From NCBI RefSeq assembly GCF_014649395.1, contig NZ_BMSY01000001.1:868001-932000 (forward strand): a stretch of 64,000 nucleotides of DNA, in the 5' to 3' direction. The position numbers were made by a program, and so were the translations under genes. Shown here piece after piece: positions 29,340 through 36,940 of this stretch. This DNA is from Streptomyces aureoverticillatus (GTDB lineage Bacteria; Actinomycetota; Actinomycetes; Streptomycetales; Streptomycetaceae). Numbering within the stretch: the first letter of the stretch is position 1; the number at the start of each line of letters is the position of its first letter. A model generated the notes under the pieces. It had not been told where the DNA came from, ran no database searches, and saw only the letters and a program-made list of their open reading frames with translations.

Positions 29340-30283
29340 AGGTAGTCCTCCAGGCGCGCCACCGCGTACCCCTTGGCCGTGACCGTCTTCAGGACCGTGC
29401 GGACCATGTCCGGCATGGTGCCCTTCCAGTCCTCACGGCCGCGGAAGTGCGTGAGGATGATGTCGCCCGGGTGCAGGTCCTTGTCCCATTCGCGCCACTC
29501 CATGTGGTCGGCGAAGCCCTCGGACGCCCACAGCGGCACCGCCTTGATGCCACAGGTCTTCGCGGCCCGCAGGGTGTCGCGGTTGTAGTTCCCGTACGGC
29601 GGCCGGAACAGCTCGGGCCGCTTCCCGTACCGCTCCTTGATCAGGTCCTGCATCCCGCAGATCTCCCGCCGCTGCCCCTCGTAGGAGAGCCCCGGCAGAT
29701 AGCGGTGGTTGAGCGTGTGGTTGTTCAGTACGACGCCACGCCTCTGCATCCGCTTGAAGTAGCCGTAGTCCTCCTTGACCAGGTAGTCGCTGAGGAAGGC
29801 GGTGTACGGGATCTTCAGGTCGGTCATCATCCGCAGGAACGCCGGGTCCTTCTCGGCGCCGTCGTCGACCGTCAGGAAGACGACCTTGTCCTTGGTGGGG
29901 ATGGTGGTGAACACCGGGGGCAGCTGCGCCTGCCCCTCGACCTCGAAGCCCTTGCGGGTGGTGAGGCGCGGCTTGACGGCGGGCGCGGGCGGCGCGGCCA
30001 GCGGGGTCTGCGCGAGCCCCCATCGCTTGGCCGCGGCGGCCCGCGCGGCCTGCTTCGCCCGGAGGCCGTCGACGTACTGCCGCATCATCTCGGCGGGCGG
30101 GCCGAGCTTCCGCTGCTGGCCGTGCGCACCGGCGCGGCCGTCGGTGTCGGAGGCACAGCCGGAGGCGATCGCGGTGGCGACGACGGCGGCGCTGAGGGCA
30201 CCGGCGGCGAGCTTGCCCTTCCCCGGCCGCCGCGATCTCCGCACTCTCCGCGCGGATTGTTCGTTTTGTCGTACTAGTCGCAT
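29336..30283 (-). CDS. Lipoprotein polysaccharide deacetylase (NodB-type, CE4)
   Basis: Secreted deacetylase of 315 residues anchored by a lipobox (IASGC, Cys43) after a long basic N-region. The CE4 motifs are present: TVDDGAEKD (Asp140/Asp141), NNHTLNH (His189, His193 metal ligands), FRPPYGNYN, and a late ILTHF motif with His. Probable substrate is peptidoglycan or another N-acetylated cell-wall glycan outside the membrane. The ATG at 30283 has GAGGATCCGGCGCC upstream. It forms a two-gene unit with the overlapping small lipoprotein gene and is divergent from a methyltransferase. Confidence 0.9.
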   Translation of the reverse strand: MRLVRQNEQSARRVRRSRRPGKGKLAAGALSAAVVATAIASGCASDTDGRAGAHGQQRKLGPPAEMMRQYVDGLRAKQAARAAAAKRWGLAQTPLAAPPAPAVKPRLTTRKGFEVEGQAQLPPVFTTIPTKDKVVFLTVDDGAEKDPAFLRMMTDLKIPYTAFLSDYLVKEDYGYFKRMQRRGVVLNNHTLNHRYLPGLSYEGQRREICGMQDLIKERYGKRPELFRPPYGNYNRDTLRAAKTCGIKAVPLWASEGFADHMEWREWDKDLHPGDIILTHFRGREDWKGTMPDMVRTVLKTVTAKGYAVARLEDYL

Positions 30284-30365
30284 GGCGCCGGATCCTCGCA
30301 GTCCGGGCGCCCGGCGCCGGGCCGACACCGCCGCCGTACGCGCACCTTCCACCGACTGGCCCACA

Positions 30366-31625
30366 ATGGGCGGCGTGAACGATCCGCTTGCCTCCTTCGC
30401 CGCGCTCCGCACCGACGAGGGCCGCTCCCTCCTCGACGCCGTACGGGACGTCGAACCGAGCCAGGAGCTGGCGGCCGCCACCCGGCTGCGCCGCGACCAC
30501 CCCGCCGACCTCGTCTCCGCCGCGCTCGCCCAGGCGCGGCTGCGGCAGCGGGCGGTCGCGAAGTTCGGCGCCGCGGACGCCGCCCGCATGTTCTTCACCC
30601 CGAACGGCGTCGAGCAGTCCACGCGCACGTCCGTGGCGACGTACCGCGCGCGGCGCTTCGCTGACCCCGGCGAGCTCGGCGTACGCTCCGTCGCCGACCT
30701 GTGCTGCGGCATCGGCGGCGACGCGATCGCGCTCGCGCGCGCCGGTATCGCCGTCCTCGCCGTCGACCGCGACCCGCTGACCTGCGCGGTCGCCCGCGCC
30801 AACGCCGAAGCCCTGGGCCTGGCCGACCTCATCGAAGTCCGCGAGGCGGATGTGACGGACGTCGACACGTCCGCGTACGACGCCGTGTTCGTGGATCCCG
30901 CCCGGCGCGGCGGCAGACCAGGAGGGGCCGCGCGCAGCGCGTCGGTGAGGGGTGGTGGCCGGGCGACGGGCGGGCGGATCTTCGACCCCGAGGCGTACTC
31001 GCCGCCCCTCTCCTGGGCCGTCGAGGCCGCCCGCAAGGCGCCGCGTGCCGCCCTGAAGATCGCCCCCGGCATTCCGCACGACGCCGTGCCCGAGGAGGCG
31101 GAGGCCGAGTGGATCTCGGACGGCGGCGACGTGAAGGAGGCCGTCCTCTGGTTCGGCACCGACGCGCCCGCCTCGCACCGGGCCACGCTGCTGCCCGCCG
31201 GGGACACCCTGGTCTCCCCGCGCGCCACGATGCTCCCCGACCCCGAGGTCCGGCCCGTCGGCCGCTTCCTGTACGAACCCGACGGCGCCGTCATCCGCGC
31301 CCACCTCGTCGCCGAGGTCGCCGCCCGCGTCGAGGGCGGGCTCCTCGACGAGACCATCGCGTACGTCACGTCCGACACGGCCGTCGCCACGCCCTACGCC
31401 ACCGCCTACGAGATCACCGACCAACTCCCCTTCAACGTCAAGAAGTTGAAGGCGTTGCTGCGGGAGCGGGGCGTAGGCATCCTCACCGTCAAGAAGCGCG
31501 GCTCGGCGGTGGAGCCGGAGGAACTCCGCCGCAAGGTCAAGCCCCAGGGGCCTGGGTCCGCCACGGTGTTCCTCACCCGGGTCCGGGGCGCCCCCACCAT
31601 GCTGGTGGGCCACCCGGCCGCGTAA
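30366..31625 (+). CDS. Class I SAM-dependent methyltransferase with THUMP-like C-terminus
   Basis: A 419-residue protein. After a helical N-domain, motif I reads VADLCCGIGGDAIALA, with the acidic end of strand 2 in VLAVDRDPLT; motif IV is VFVDPARRGGR. The C-terminal ~100 residues (YEITDQLPFNVKKLKALL through VFLTRVRG) match the THUMP-like domain attached to this family of actinobacterial methyltransferases. A nucleic-acid substrate is therefore likely. The ATG at 30366 was chosen over further upstream codons because conserved sequence starts there; a GTG at 30375 is possible. It marks the left edge of a degenerate region. Confidence 0.85.
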   Translation: MGGVNDPLASFAALRTDEGRSLLDAVRDVEPSQELAAATRLRRDHPADLVSAALAQARLRQRAVAKFGAADAARMFFTPNGVEQSTRTSVATYRARRFADPGELGVRSVADLCCGIGGDAIALARAGIAVLAVDRDPLTCAVARANAEALGLADLIEVREADVTDVDTSAYDAVFVDPARRGGRPGGAARSASVRGGGRATGGRIFDPEAYSPPLSWAVEAARKAPRAALKIAPGIPHDAVPEEAEAEWISDGGDVKEAVLWFGTDAPASHRATLLPAGDTLVSPRATMLPDPEVRPVGRFLYEPDGAVIRAHLVAEVAARVEGGLLDETIAYVTSDTAVATPYATAYEITDQLPFNVKKLKALLRERGVGILTVKKRGSAVEPEELRRKVKPQGPGSATVFLTRVRGAPTMLVGHPAA

Positions 31626-31792
31626 CCGCCGCAATCTCGTGCTCTCCACGATCGACGGGCCCGAGCCCGAGCTGTGCACGCAACTTCTGGACACCGACCG
31701 CGAATTCGGATGGGGGCCCAGCCAGTGGGCCAGGTACTCCCACGAGTTGGTGGAGTCGACCCGGGCCGCGCGCAAAGCAGGTGGGAGGCGGC

Positions 31793-31998
31793 GTGCAGGG
31801 AGCAGGCCACGGTCATCGGCTCCTCGCGGTGATCGGCGCGGGCAGCCACCGCCGGCTTGGCGATCAGCTCCAGGCTCGGCACCGCCCCCCGATGCCCGAT
31901 CCCGAGGGCTTCCGCGGTGCGCAGCACGATCAGTGTCCTGCCGGTGCCGCACGCGGAGAGCTCGTGCCCGCGCGTGCGGGGGCCTTGCTTGAGGTGGC
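31793..31998 (-). pseudogene. Remnant of a DEAD/DEAH-type helicase, P-loop mutated
   Basis: About 68 residues in one frame read like the N-terminus of plasmid-type DEAD/DEAH helicases: a P-loop-like ACGTGRTLIVLRTAEALG (normally ACGTGKT), then VPSLELIAKPA and EPMTVACSLHA. The invariant lysine is Arg, and there is no start, downstream motif II, or remaining 500-plus residues. It is a decayed fragment, probably from an integrated element. On the other strand 31639-31785 a short open stretch (STIDGPEPELCTQLLDTDRE) is unrecognised. Confidence 0.65.
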
Positions 31999-32043
31999 GG
32001 GTGGCGCTCGCGGTGCTGCCGCCACCCGTAGTGGCCACACGCC

Positions 32044-32517
32044 CTAGGAACGTCTCCGCGTGGCCAGCGCAATGCCTGTCCCGATCCCCGCGAACAACAG
32101 CCCGATCCCACCGAAGCTCAGTGGTAGCAGCCACAGCGAGAGGAACCCCTTGATCCGCGCGTCCTCGGGGGAATCCGCGCGGTAGAGCACCTCGACCCGT
32201 TCGCCCTCCTCGTACGCCGGCGGATTGGAACCCGCGGAGTCCCGGAACCGCCTCGGCGTGCCGTCCGCCGACGTGAACTCGACCACGGGGTACGCCGCGG
32301 GCTCATCGTTCCCCCGCATCTTGCGAGATGCGCCGCTGTCATCGTCGTTCCGCCACTGCAGGGCCACCACAGTGCCCTGGGCACGCTCGGCATCCGCCAG
32401 GAAGGAGACCGAAATCCCCGCAAGGATCAGCCCGATGACCAAGAACACCGCACCGAACGCGATCATCCCGAACGTGATCCACCGGCGGGCCCCCTGCCCA
32501 CGCACCTGAATGTGCAC
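32044..32517 (-). CDS. DUF3592-type membrane protein
   Basis: A 157-residue protein with two membrane helices, near residues 14-36 (ITFGMIAFGAVFLVIGLIL) and 128-150 (LLPLSFGGIGLLFAGIGTGIAL), flanking an extracytoplasmic beta-rich domain with AQGTVVALQWRND, YPVVEFTSADG and GERVEVLYRADSPEDARI. This is the layout of DUF3592 proteins. Function unknown. The gene appears intact although its left neighbour is a pseudogene. Confidence 0.8.
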   Translation of the reverse strand: MHIQVRGQGARRWITFGMIAFGAVFLVIGLILAGISVSFLADAERAQGTVVALQWRNDDDSGASRKMRGNDEPAAYPVVEFTSADGTPRRFRDSAGSNPPAYEEGERVEVLYRADSPEDARIKGFLSLWLLPLSFGGIGLLFAGIGTGIALATRRRS

Positions 32518-32710
32518 GGCGGCCCCCTCCGCTCGCCCAAAGTGAGAGGGACGTTATCCCAGCGGTCGCCGTGCTCCCGCCGCGGGTGCTTAGGGTGGCG
32601 CGCCGACTCGACGCCGCAGACAGTCAGGGAAGCCCGGCGCCAGTCAGCATGCCCGCTGCTGGAGCCAGTACATGCCCCACGACGGGGCCGTCGAGGTCCG
32701 GGAGATCGGG

Positions 32711-32786
32711 TGGGCGGGGTGACCGGATTCGAACCGGCGTCTTCCCACACGAAGCGAAGGCGCGTCGACCACTGCGCTACACCCCG
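32711..32786 (-). tRNA. tRNA-like gene with encoded CCA, anticodon CGU (threonine by anticodon), atypical
   Basis: The minus strand folds as a cloverleaf: acceptor CGGGGTG/CACCCCG, U8, D-arm GCGC-loop with AGTGG-GCGC, anticodon stem TTCGC/GGGAA (one G-G mismatch) around TTCGTGT, T-arm GCCGG-TTCGAAT-CCGGT, discriminator C and encoded CCA. Anticodon positions read CGU. Deviations are a first pair of C-G, only 3 nt in the variable loop, an oversize D-loop and a mismatch in the anticodon stem. It may be a real but divergent tRNA, or a decaying copy brought by a mobile element. It sits inside the degenerate patch. Confidence 0.55.
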
Positions 32787-32843
32787 CCCCGGGCCACTCT
32801 ATCGCCGGTCCTGCATGCCTTCGGGCCCCGCCCTCGCCGGCGT

Positions 32844-32933
32844 CTAGGGCAGCGTGCGGGCAGGCGTCTCACCGACTCCCGAGCCAGGGGCCCGCCCGAT
32901 GAAGCCCGCCAGACGACACTTCAGCTCTGCCAT
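32844..32933 (-). CDS. Very short ORF with strong ribosome-binding site, possibly a truncated gene
   Basis: A 29-codon frame beginning MAELKCRLAGFIGRAP, preceded by a near-perfect AAGGAGGAGACCG seven bases before the ATG. The strong initiation site suggests it once began a longer gene that has decayed, or it is a small protein. No family recognised. It reads towards the tRNA-like gene. Confidence 0.35.
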   Translation of the reverse strand: MAELKCRLAGFIGRAPGSGVGETPARTLP

Positions 32934-32961
32934 CGGTCTCCTCCTTGAACGCATGGCGCCG

Positions 32962-33250
32962 CGGCATGTGTGCTGCTCTTCGTCGGCTCCGGAAAGGCCG
33001 CGCTGAGGTACGCCGCCGCCCTGCTCTTCGGGGCCATGCTGATCTACATGCGGGCGGCCCCCACGAAGGCCGTATGTCTCCTGGCCCGGCTGGGCTATCG
33101 GCACGGTCATCGCGCTGCTGCCGGCCTGGGCACTCCCCGGTGGATCAGGGTTCCGCGCTCCGGCGTGCCGGAGACGGGCTGATCCTCGGCTTCCTGTGGT
33201 TCTTCGCTCGCGGCCGGCAAGCCGTGGGCAGCACGAAGGGGCGGGTCTGA
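32962..33250 (+). pseudogene. Frameshifted small membrane-protein remnant
   Basis: Hydrophobic segments appear in three successive frames: ALRYAAALLFGAMLIYMRA, then IGTVIALLPAWALPGG, then LILGFLWFFARGRQAV. Joining them needs two frameshifts. No start with a ribosome-binding site is visible. This looks like a decayed three-helix membrane protein; the family is unknown. Confidence 0.4.
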
Positions 33251-33321
33251 GTAGTCCCGCGCAGCGAGGCTGAGTACCCGCACCGGTGTGCCGCGCGGTG
33301 CCGTCGGCGTTGGATCGGAGC

Positions 33322-33660
33322 ATGAACGAAACTGTTCCGCAGCCGCCCGTGAACGATGCCGTCAGCGTGCCGGACCGCACCCGATGCTGGTCCGTCCTGT
33401 CCGCCGTCCTCTTCCTGCCCGCGGCCGCCGTCGCCGTATGGCTGGCGCTCGCCTCCGAGCAGGCCTCCGCCTGTATGACGTACGGGGAGCCGTGCGGCTC
33501 CTCGTTACCGGGGTGGTTGTTCATGTGGGGTGTCGGCGTGGGCGGCATGGGGTGCCTCGTCGCCCTGGCGGCACCCAGGGTGCGGGTGCGCCGGGCCGCG
33601 GTGACCGTGCAGCTCCTGGCGGAGTGCGCGGCGCTGCTGGTGATCCTCAGCCACGCGTGA
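33322..33660 (+). CDS. Small two-helix membrane protein of unknown function
   Basis: A 112-residue protein: acidic/polar N-tail, helix SVLSAVLFLPAAAVAVWLALA, a short loop with two Cys (ASACMTYGEPCGSS), helix WLFMWGVGVGGMGCLVALAA, basic turn and a third hydrophobic stretch at the C-terminus. The paired cysteines on the outer loop may form a disulfide. The start ATG at 33322 has GGAG very close. Not recognised. Confidence 0.55.
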   Translation: MNETVPQPPVNDAVSVPDRTRCWSVLSAVLFLPAAAVAVWLALASEQASACMTYGEPCGSSLPGWLFMWGVGVGGMGCLVALAAPRVRVRRAAVTVQLLAECAALLVILSHA

Positions 33661-33932
33661 TGCTCGGGCATCAACCCGCTCGGGGCGCTGTCACATTGAC
33701 GGTGGCGGTCACGCGGGCGCGCGGATACTGACGGCCGGAGCCGCTCGACCGTGGCGAGCCCGTGCGTGTCGGTCGCGGCGCGGCCGCCTCTCCGGCCATC
33801 CCGCCATGGTGACTGGGCCCGGCACTTCCCCGATGGCCCGTGCCCGCTGCCCCGCGGGCGCGGCCGGTGTGCCGCGACGGTCCCCGAGGCGGCCGCGGCG
33901 CACCGAACTTCGCTGGCTCCCCCCGCCCTCCG

Positions 33933-34166
33933 TTACCGGCGGGCAAGGGCGAGGGCGATGGTCACGAGGAGGGTGACGCCGGCCAGCGCCACTCCCAGTG
34001 GTGCTCCCAGGCCGGGGTGACGCCACGTCAGGTAGGCCAGAGCGGTCCCGGCGAGCAGCACCACGAGCGCGAGGACGAAGAGCAGCAGCGGCCAGAGCGC
34101 GCCGACTGGCACCGCAGGCCCCCAGGGCTGCGGGTCGTCGTCGCCGGGAGGGTGAGGTGTGGGCAT
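33933..34166 (-). CDS. Small two-helix membrane protein
   Basis: A 77-residue protein with a Pro/Asp-rich cytosolic N-tail and two hydrophobic helices (LWPLLLFVLALVVLLAGTALAYL; LGVALAGVTLLVTIALALARR). The ATG at 34166 is preceded by AAGGAAGTGTC, a good ribosome-binding site, so it is probably a genuine small gene. Function unknown. Confidence 0.6.
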   Translation of the reverse strand: MPTPHPPGDDDPQPWGPAVPVGALWPLLLFVLALVVLLAGTALAYLTWRHPGLGAPLGVALAGVTLLVTIALALARR

Positions 34167-34634
34167 GACACTTCCTTGGATGTGGGCGTGACGGAGCCAC
34201 GCGTGGGATGGACGGTCGAACCATGCGGGCCGACGGAGTTACCCCCGCAAGCCCTCCGCCCGGGGGCGCCTCCCGGACAGACATGGACGAGAGTGAACGG
34301 CCGTGCGTGCCGATGCGAGATCTCGCGAATTTCGGCAGCGGCCCGATGACGTACTCTCAGCATCCCGCACCCCACAGGCGGATTCACGCGTGCTGACCTG
34401 CGACTTCACGGCCGGGGCGCGGGAACCGGCCGCACCGGCCCGCGCGGGACCGTCCTTCTCGCGGCCGCTTGAAGCGCTCCTCCAGCCCTGCTGGGCGAGG
34501 AGGGCCGCGCGGCCGTACACCCCCCCAGGGCCTAGCGGCGCAAGGGGGGGTTGAGCTGCGTCTTCGTCAACGGCCTCCGCCAGGCCGCGCGGCCGCCGAT
34601 TCAGCCGGGGCAGGACGTGTGAGCTTGAGCGCGG
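34167..34634. other. Gene-free stretch in degenerate patch
   Basis: No reading frame with convincing protein character. A C-run/G-run inverted repeat (about 34525-34553) could form a weak hairpin. Otherwise nothing is seen. Confidence 0.6.
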
Positions 34635-34823
34635 CTAGGGCTCGATCCCCATCTCACGCAGTACCTCGCGGGCGGCCTCGGTCTGCTGCCGGGCTGTCTC
34701 CAGCTCGGTGACGAGAGCCCGCAGGCGATCGCGTGCCGCACGGGCAGCCTCGTCCAGGGACTGGGACCCGTCCGGTGGTTCCACCGCGAAGCTCAGCGCT
34801 GCCTCCGCAGCTGCTCCTGGTCC
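34635..34823 (-). pseudogene. C-terminal remnant of a coiled-coil protein
   Basis: A 62-residue open stretch ending in TAG reads as good protein (LDEAARAARDRLRALVTELE, then TARQQTEAAREVLREMG), heptad-like and amphipathic. No start codon with a ribosome-binding site precedes it and the frame upstream is nonsense. Probably the tail of a decayed regulator. Confidence 0.4.
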
Positions 34824-34895
34824 AGGCGGTCGGCACCGGCCGCCGAGGCTCTTCCACCCACAGCAGCAACACCCCCAGCGCCGCGGCCCGAGGCA

Positions 34896-35011
34896 TCACT
34901 TCCGGCTCCCGCATCGCCAGGGCCCGCTGCCGAGTGCATCCAGGACTCCGACGAACGTGATTGCGTCCTCGAAGTCGATGGGTTCCTTCGGAACGAGCAG
35001 CTCAAGGGCGG
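34896..35011 (-). pseudogene. Short unrecognised protein remnant
   Basis: One frame reads LELLVPKEPIDFEDAITFV then GVLDALG before a stop, which has the amino-acid texture of a real protein end, but it is cut on its 5' side by repeat DNA at 35008. No family recognised. Confidence 0.3.
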
Positions 35012-35097
35012 GGGTCCGGGGGCGGAGCCCCCTGCCCGCGGCGGAGCCGCTGATCGATGCAGCGGGAAGGGGTGGGACTGGGGCGCACCCCGCGAGG
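35008..35097. repeat. Dispersed intergenic repeat, family C
   Basis: Starts gggggtccgggggcggagcccc, with a GGGGGC-gga-GCCCCC hairpin, and runs to a cgggaaggggtgggactgggg block. The same order of blocks is seen at 57487-57566. It abuts the stop codon of the ECF sigma gene and may serve as its 3' structure. Confidence 0.65.
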
Positions 35098-35098
35098 G

Positions 35099-36391
35099 CT
35101 ACCCCCCGCACGCCCCCGCGCGCCCCAACAACAGCTCCCGCTCCCGCGCGTTCCCCGTGAGGGCAGCCGCGCGCTCGAACTCCGCGCGGGCCTCCGCGTG
35201 GCGGCCGAGGCGGGCGAGGAGGTCGCCCCGGACGCTGGGGAGCAAGTGGTAGGAGCGCAGGGCGGGTTCCGCGGCGAGGGCGTCGACGAGGGCGAGCGCG
35301 GGCTCGGGCCCGTCGGCCATGGACACGGCGACGGCCCGGTTCAGCTCGACGACGGGAGACGGCGTCCGGGCGGCGAGCAGGTCGTAGAGGGCGGCGATCC
35401 GGGCCCAGTCGGTGTCGTCGTACGAGCGCGCGTGCGCGTGACACGCGGCGATGGCGGCCTGCAGGACGTAGGGCCCGCGCGGCCCCCGAGCCACCTCCTC
35501 GGCCCGCTCGAGCGCGGCGAACCCCCGCCGGATCATCAGCCGGTTCCACCGCCCCCGGTTCTGGTCCTTGAGCAGCACGGGCTCCCCGCCCGCCCCGGTC
35601 CGCGCGGCGGTACGCGACGCCTGGAGCTCCAACAGCGCGGCGAGCCCGTGCACTTCGGCCTCCTTGGGCATGAGGGAGGCGAGCTGCCGGGCCAGCCGCA
35701 AGGCGTCCTCGCACAGGCCGGGCCGCACATGGTCGTCGCCGGCCGTGGCCGCGTACCCCTCGTTGAAGATGAGGTAGATGACGTCGAGGACCGAGCCGAG
35801 CCGGGCCTCGCGGTCGGGGCCGTAGGGCACTTCGAAGGGGACGTTCCTCGCGGCGAGGGTGCGCTTGGCGCGCACGACGCGCTGGGCGACGGTCGGTTCG
35901 GGGGCGAGCACCGCGCGGGCGATCTCGGCGGTCGTCAGGCCGCCGAGCAGCCGGAGCGTCAGGGCGACCCGGGCCTCGGCGGAGAGCACCGGGTGGCAGG
36001 CGGTGAAGACGAGGCGCAGCAGGTCGTCGTCGATGGCGTCCGGGTCCTCGACGAGGTCCGGGATCTCGTCCAGGTGCGGCGGCGCGGCCTCCAGGTCCCG
36101 GCCCATCTCCGCGAGTTTGCGCGCGTAGCGCTCACGGCGGCGGACGAGGTCGATGGCGCGGTGCTTGGCGGTGGCCATGAGCCAGGCGCCGGGGTTGTCC
36201 GGGACGCCGGACGCCGGCCACCGCTCCAGGGCGGCCACCAGCGCGTCCTGCGCGAGCTCCTCGGCGATGCCGACGTCTCGTACGATCCGCGCGACACCGG
36301 CGATGACGCGCGGGGCCTCCATGCGGAAGACGGTCTCTACGTCGCGCTCGACGGCGCGGCGGGGGTGCTCGGGCGCGTGGTCCACGGCCAC
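35099..36391 (-). CDS. ECF42-type sigma factor with C-terminal TPR-like extension
   Basis: RNA polymerase sigma factor of 430 residues, about twice a normal ECF. Region 2 (IAEELAQDALVAALERWP; AWLMATAKHRAIDLVRRR) and region 4 (LTLRLLGGLTTAEIARAVL; PTVAQRVVRAKRTL) occupy the first ~190 residues. The remainder is helical, with the SVLDVIYLIFNEGYAA signature and TPR-like repeats (ALVDALAAEPALRSYHLLP; LGRHAEARAEFERAAALT). This architecture plus an adjacent DGPF protein defines group ECF42. No anti-sigma gene is present; the C-terminal extension is thought to regulate activity. GTG start at 36391 (alternative 36385). Confidence 0.92.
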   Translation of the reverse strand: MAVDHAPEHPRRAVERDVETVFRMEAPRVIAGVARIVRDVGIAEELAQDALVAALERWPASGVPDNPGAWLMATAKHRAIDLVRRRERYARKLAEMGRDLEAAPPHLDEIPDLVEDPDAIDDDLLRLVFTACHPVLSAEARVALTLRLLGGLTTAEIARAVLAPEPTVAQRVVRAKRTLAARNVPFEVPYGPDREARLGSVLDVIYLIFNEGYAATAGDDHVRPGLCEDALRLARQLASLMPKEAEVHGLAALLELQASRTAARTGAGGEPVLLKDQNRGRWNRLMIRRGFAALERAEEVARGPRGPYVLQAAIAACHAHARSYDDTDWARIAALYDLLAARTPSPVVELNRAVAVSMADGPEPALALVDALAAEPALRSYHLLPSVRGDLLARLGRHAEARAEFERAAALTGNARERELLLGRAGACGG

Positions 36392-36499
36392 ACATCAGAG
36401 CACCCCCACGACGTCTCCGCAAAGGGACAGGGCAAGGGGCCTGGCCATCGCACTGCCCAAGGCACTGGCCAAGGGGCAGCGACAACGGCAGGCCCGGGG

Positions 36500-36886
36500 T
36501 CAGGCCTGCGGGCCGACCCCCGGGATGTCGGGCTCGGCGATCTCCCTGACCTCCACCGTGACCGTCCAGTAGTCCTCGTGGACCTTCAGGAACCGCTTGG
36601 TCCACTCGATCGCCTCGGCCTTGTCCTTGGCCTGGACGATGGAGTAGCCGCCGACGACCTCCTTGGCCTCGGTGAACGGCCCGTCCGTGACGGACAGCCG
36701 TCCCTTCTCCCAGTGCACCCGGGTGCCCTCCGACGTCGGCGCGAGGCCCGCGGTGTCGAGCAGCACGCCCGCCTTGGTCATCTCCGCGAGCAGCTCGCCC
36801 ATGCGCCGCTCCAGCTCGGGGCTGGGGCCGCCGCCCTCCGGCAGGTCGTTCTCGTCGATGCGGATCATCGTCAGGTAGCGCGGCAT
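36500..36886 (-). CDS. YCII/DGPF-domain protein
   Basis: A 128-residue YCII-related protein with the motif DGPF inside SVTDGPFTEAKEVVGGYSIV, the N-terminal MPRYLTMIR strand and the AIEWTKRFL helix. DGPF proteins are the usual neighbours and targets of ECF42 sigma factors; their molecular role is unknown. It lies between the MFS gene (54 bp upstream) and the sigma gene (108 bp downstream). A matching ECF42-type promoter begins within the end of the MFS gene. Confidence 0.92.
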   Translation of the reverse strand: MPRYLTMIRIDENDLPEGGGPSPELERRMGELLAEMTKAGVLLDTAGLAPTSEGTRVHWEKGRLSVTDGPFTEAKEVVGGYSIVQAKDKAEAIEWTKRFLKVHEDYWTVTVEVREIAEPDIPGVGPQA

Positions 36887-36940
36887 GGCGTGTCTCCGTT
36901 CAGTCGGTGGGCGGGGGCTCGCCCCGCCGCTGTTCTCTTC

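Noticed and set aside
32844..33674. 276-codon minus-strand frame
   Set aside because: Mostly antisense to other candidate genes and compositionally nonsense; only its last 29 codons have a good start and are listed separately.
34208..34711. Several short plus-strand frames
   Set aside because: No ribosome-binding sites, biased Arg/Ala/Pro composition and no recognisable motifs.
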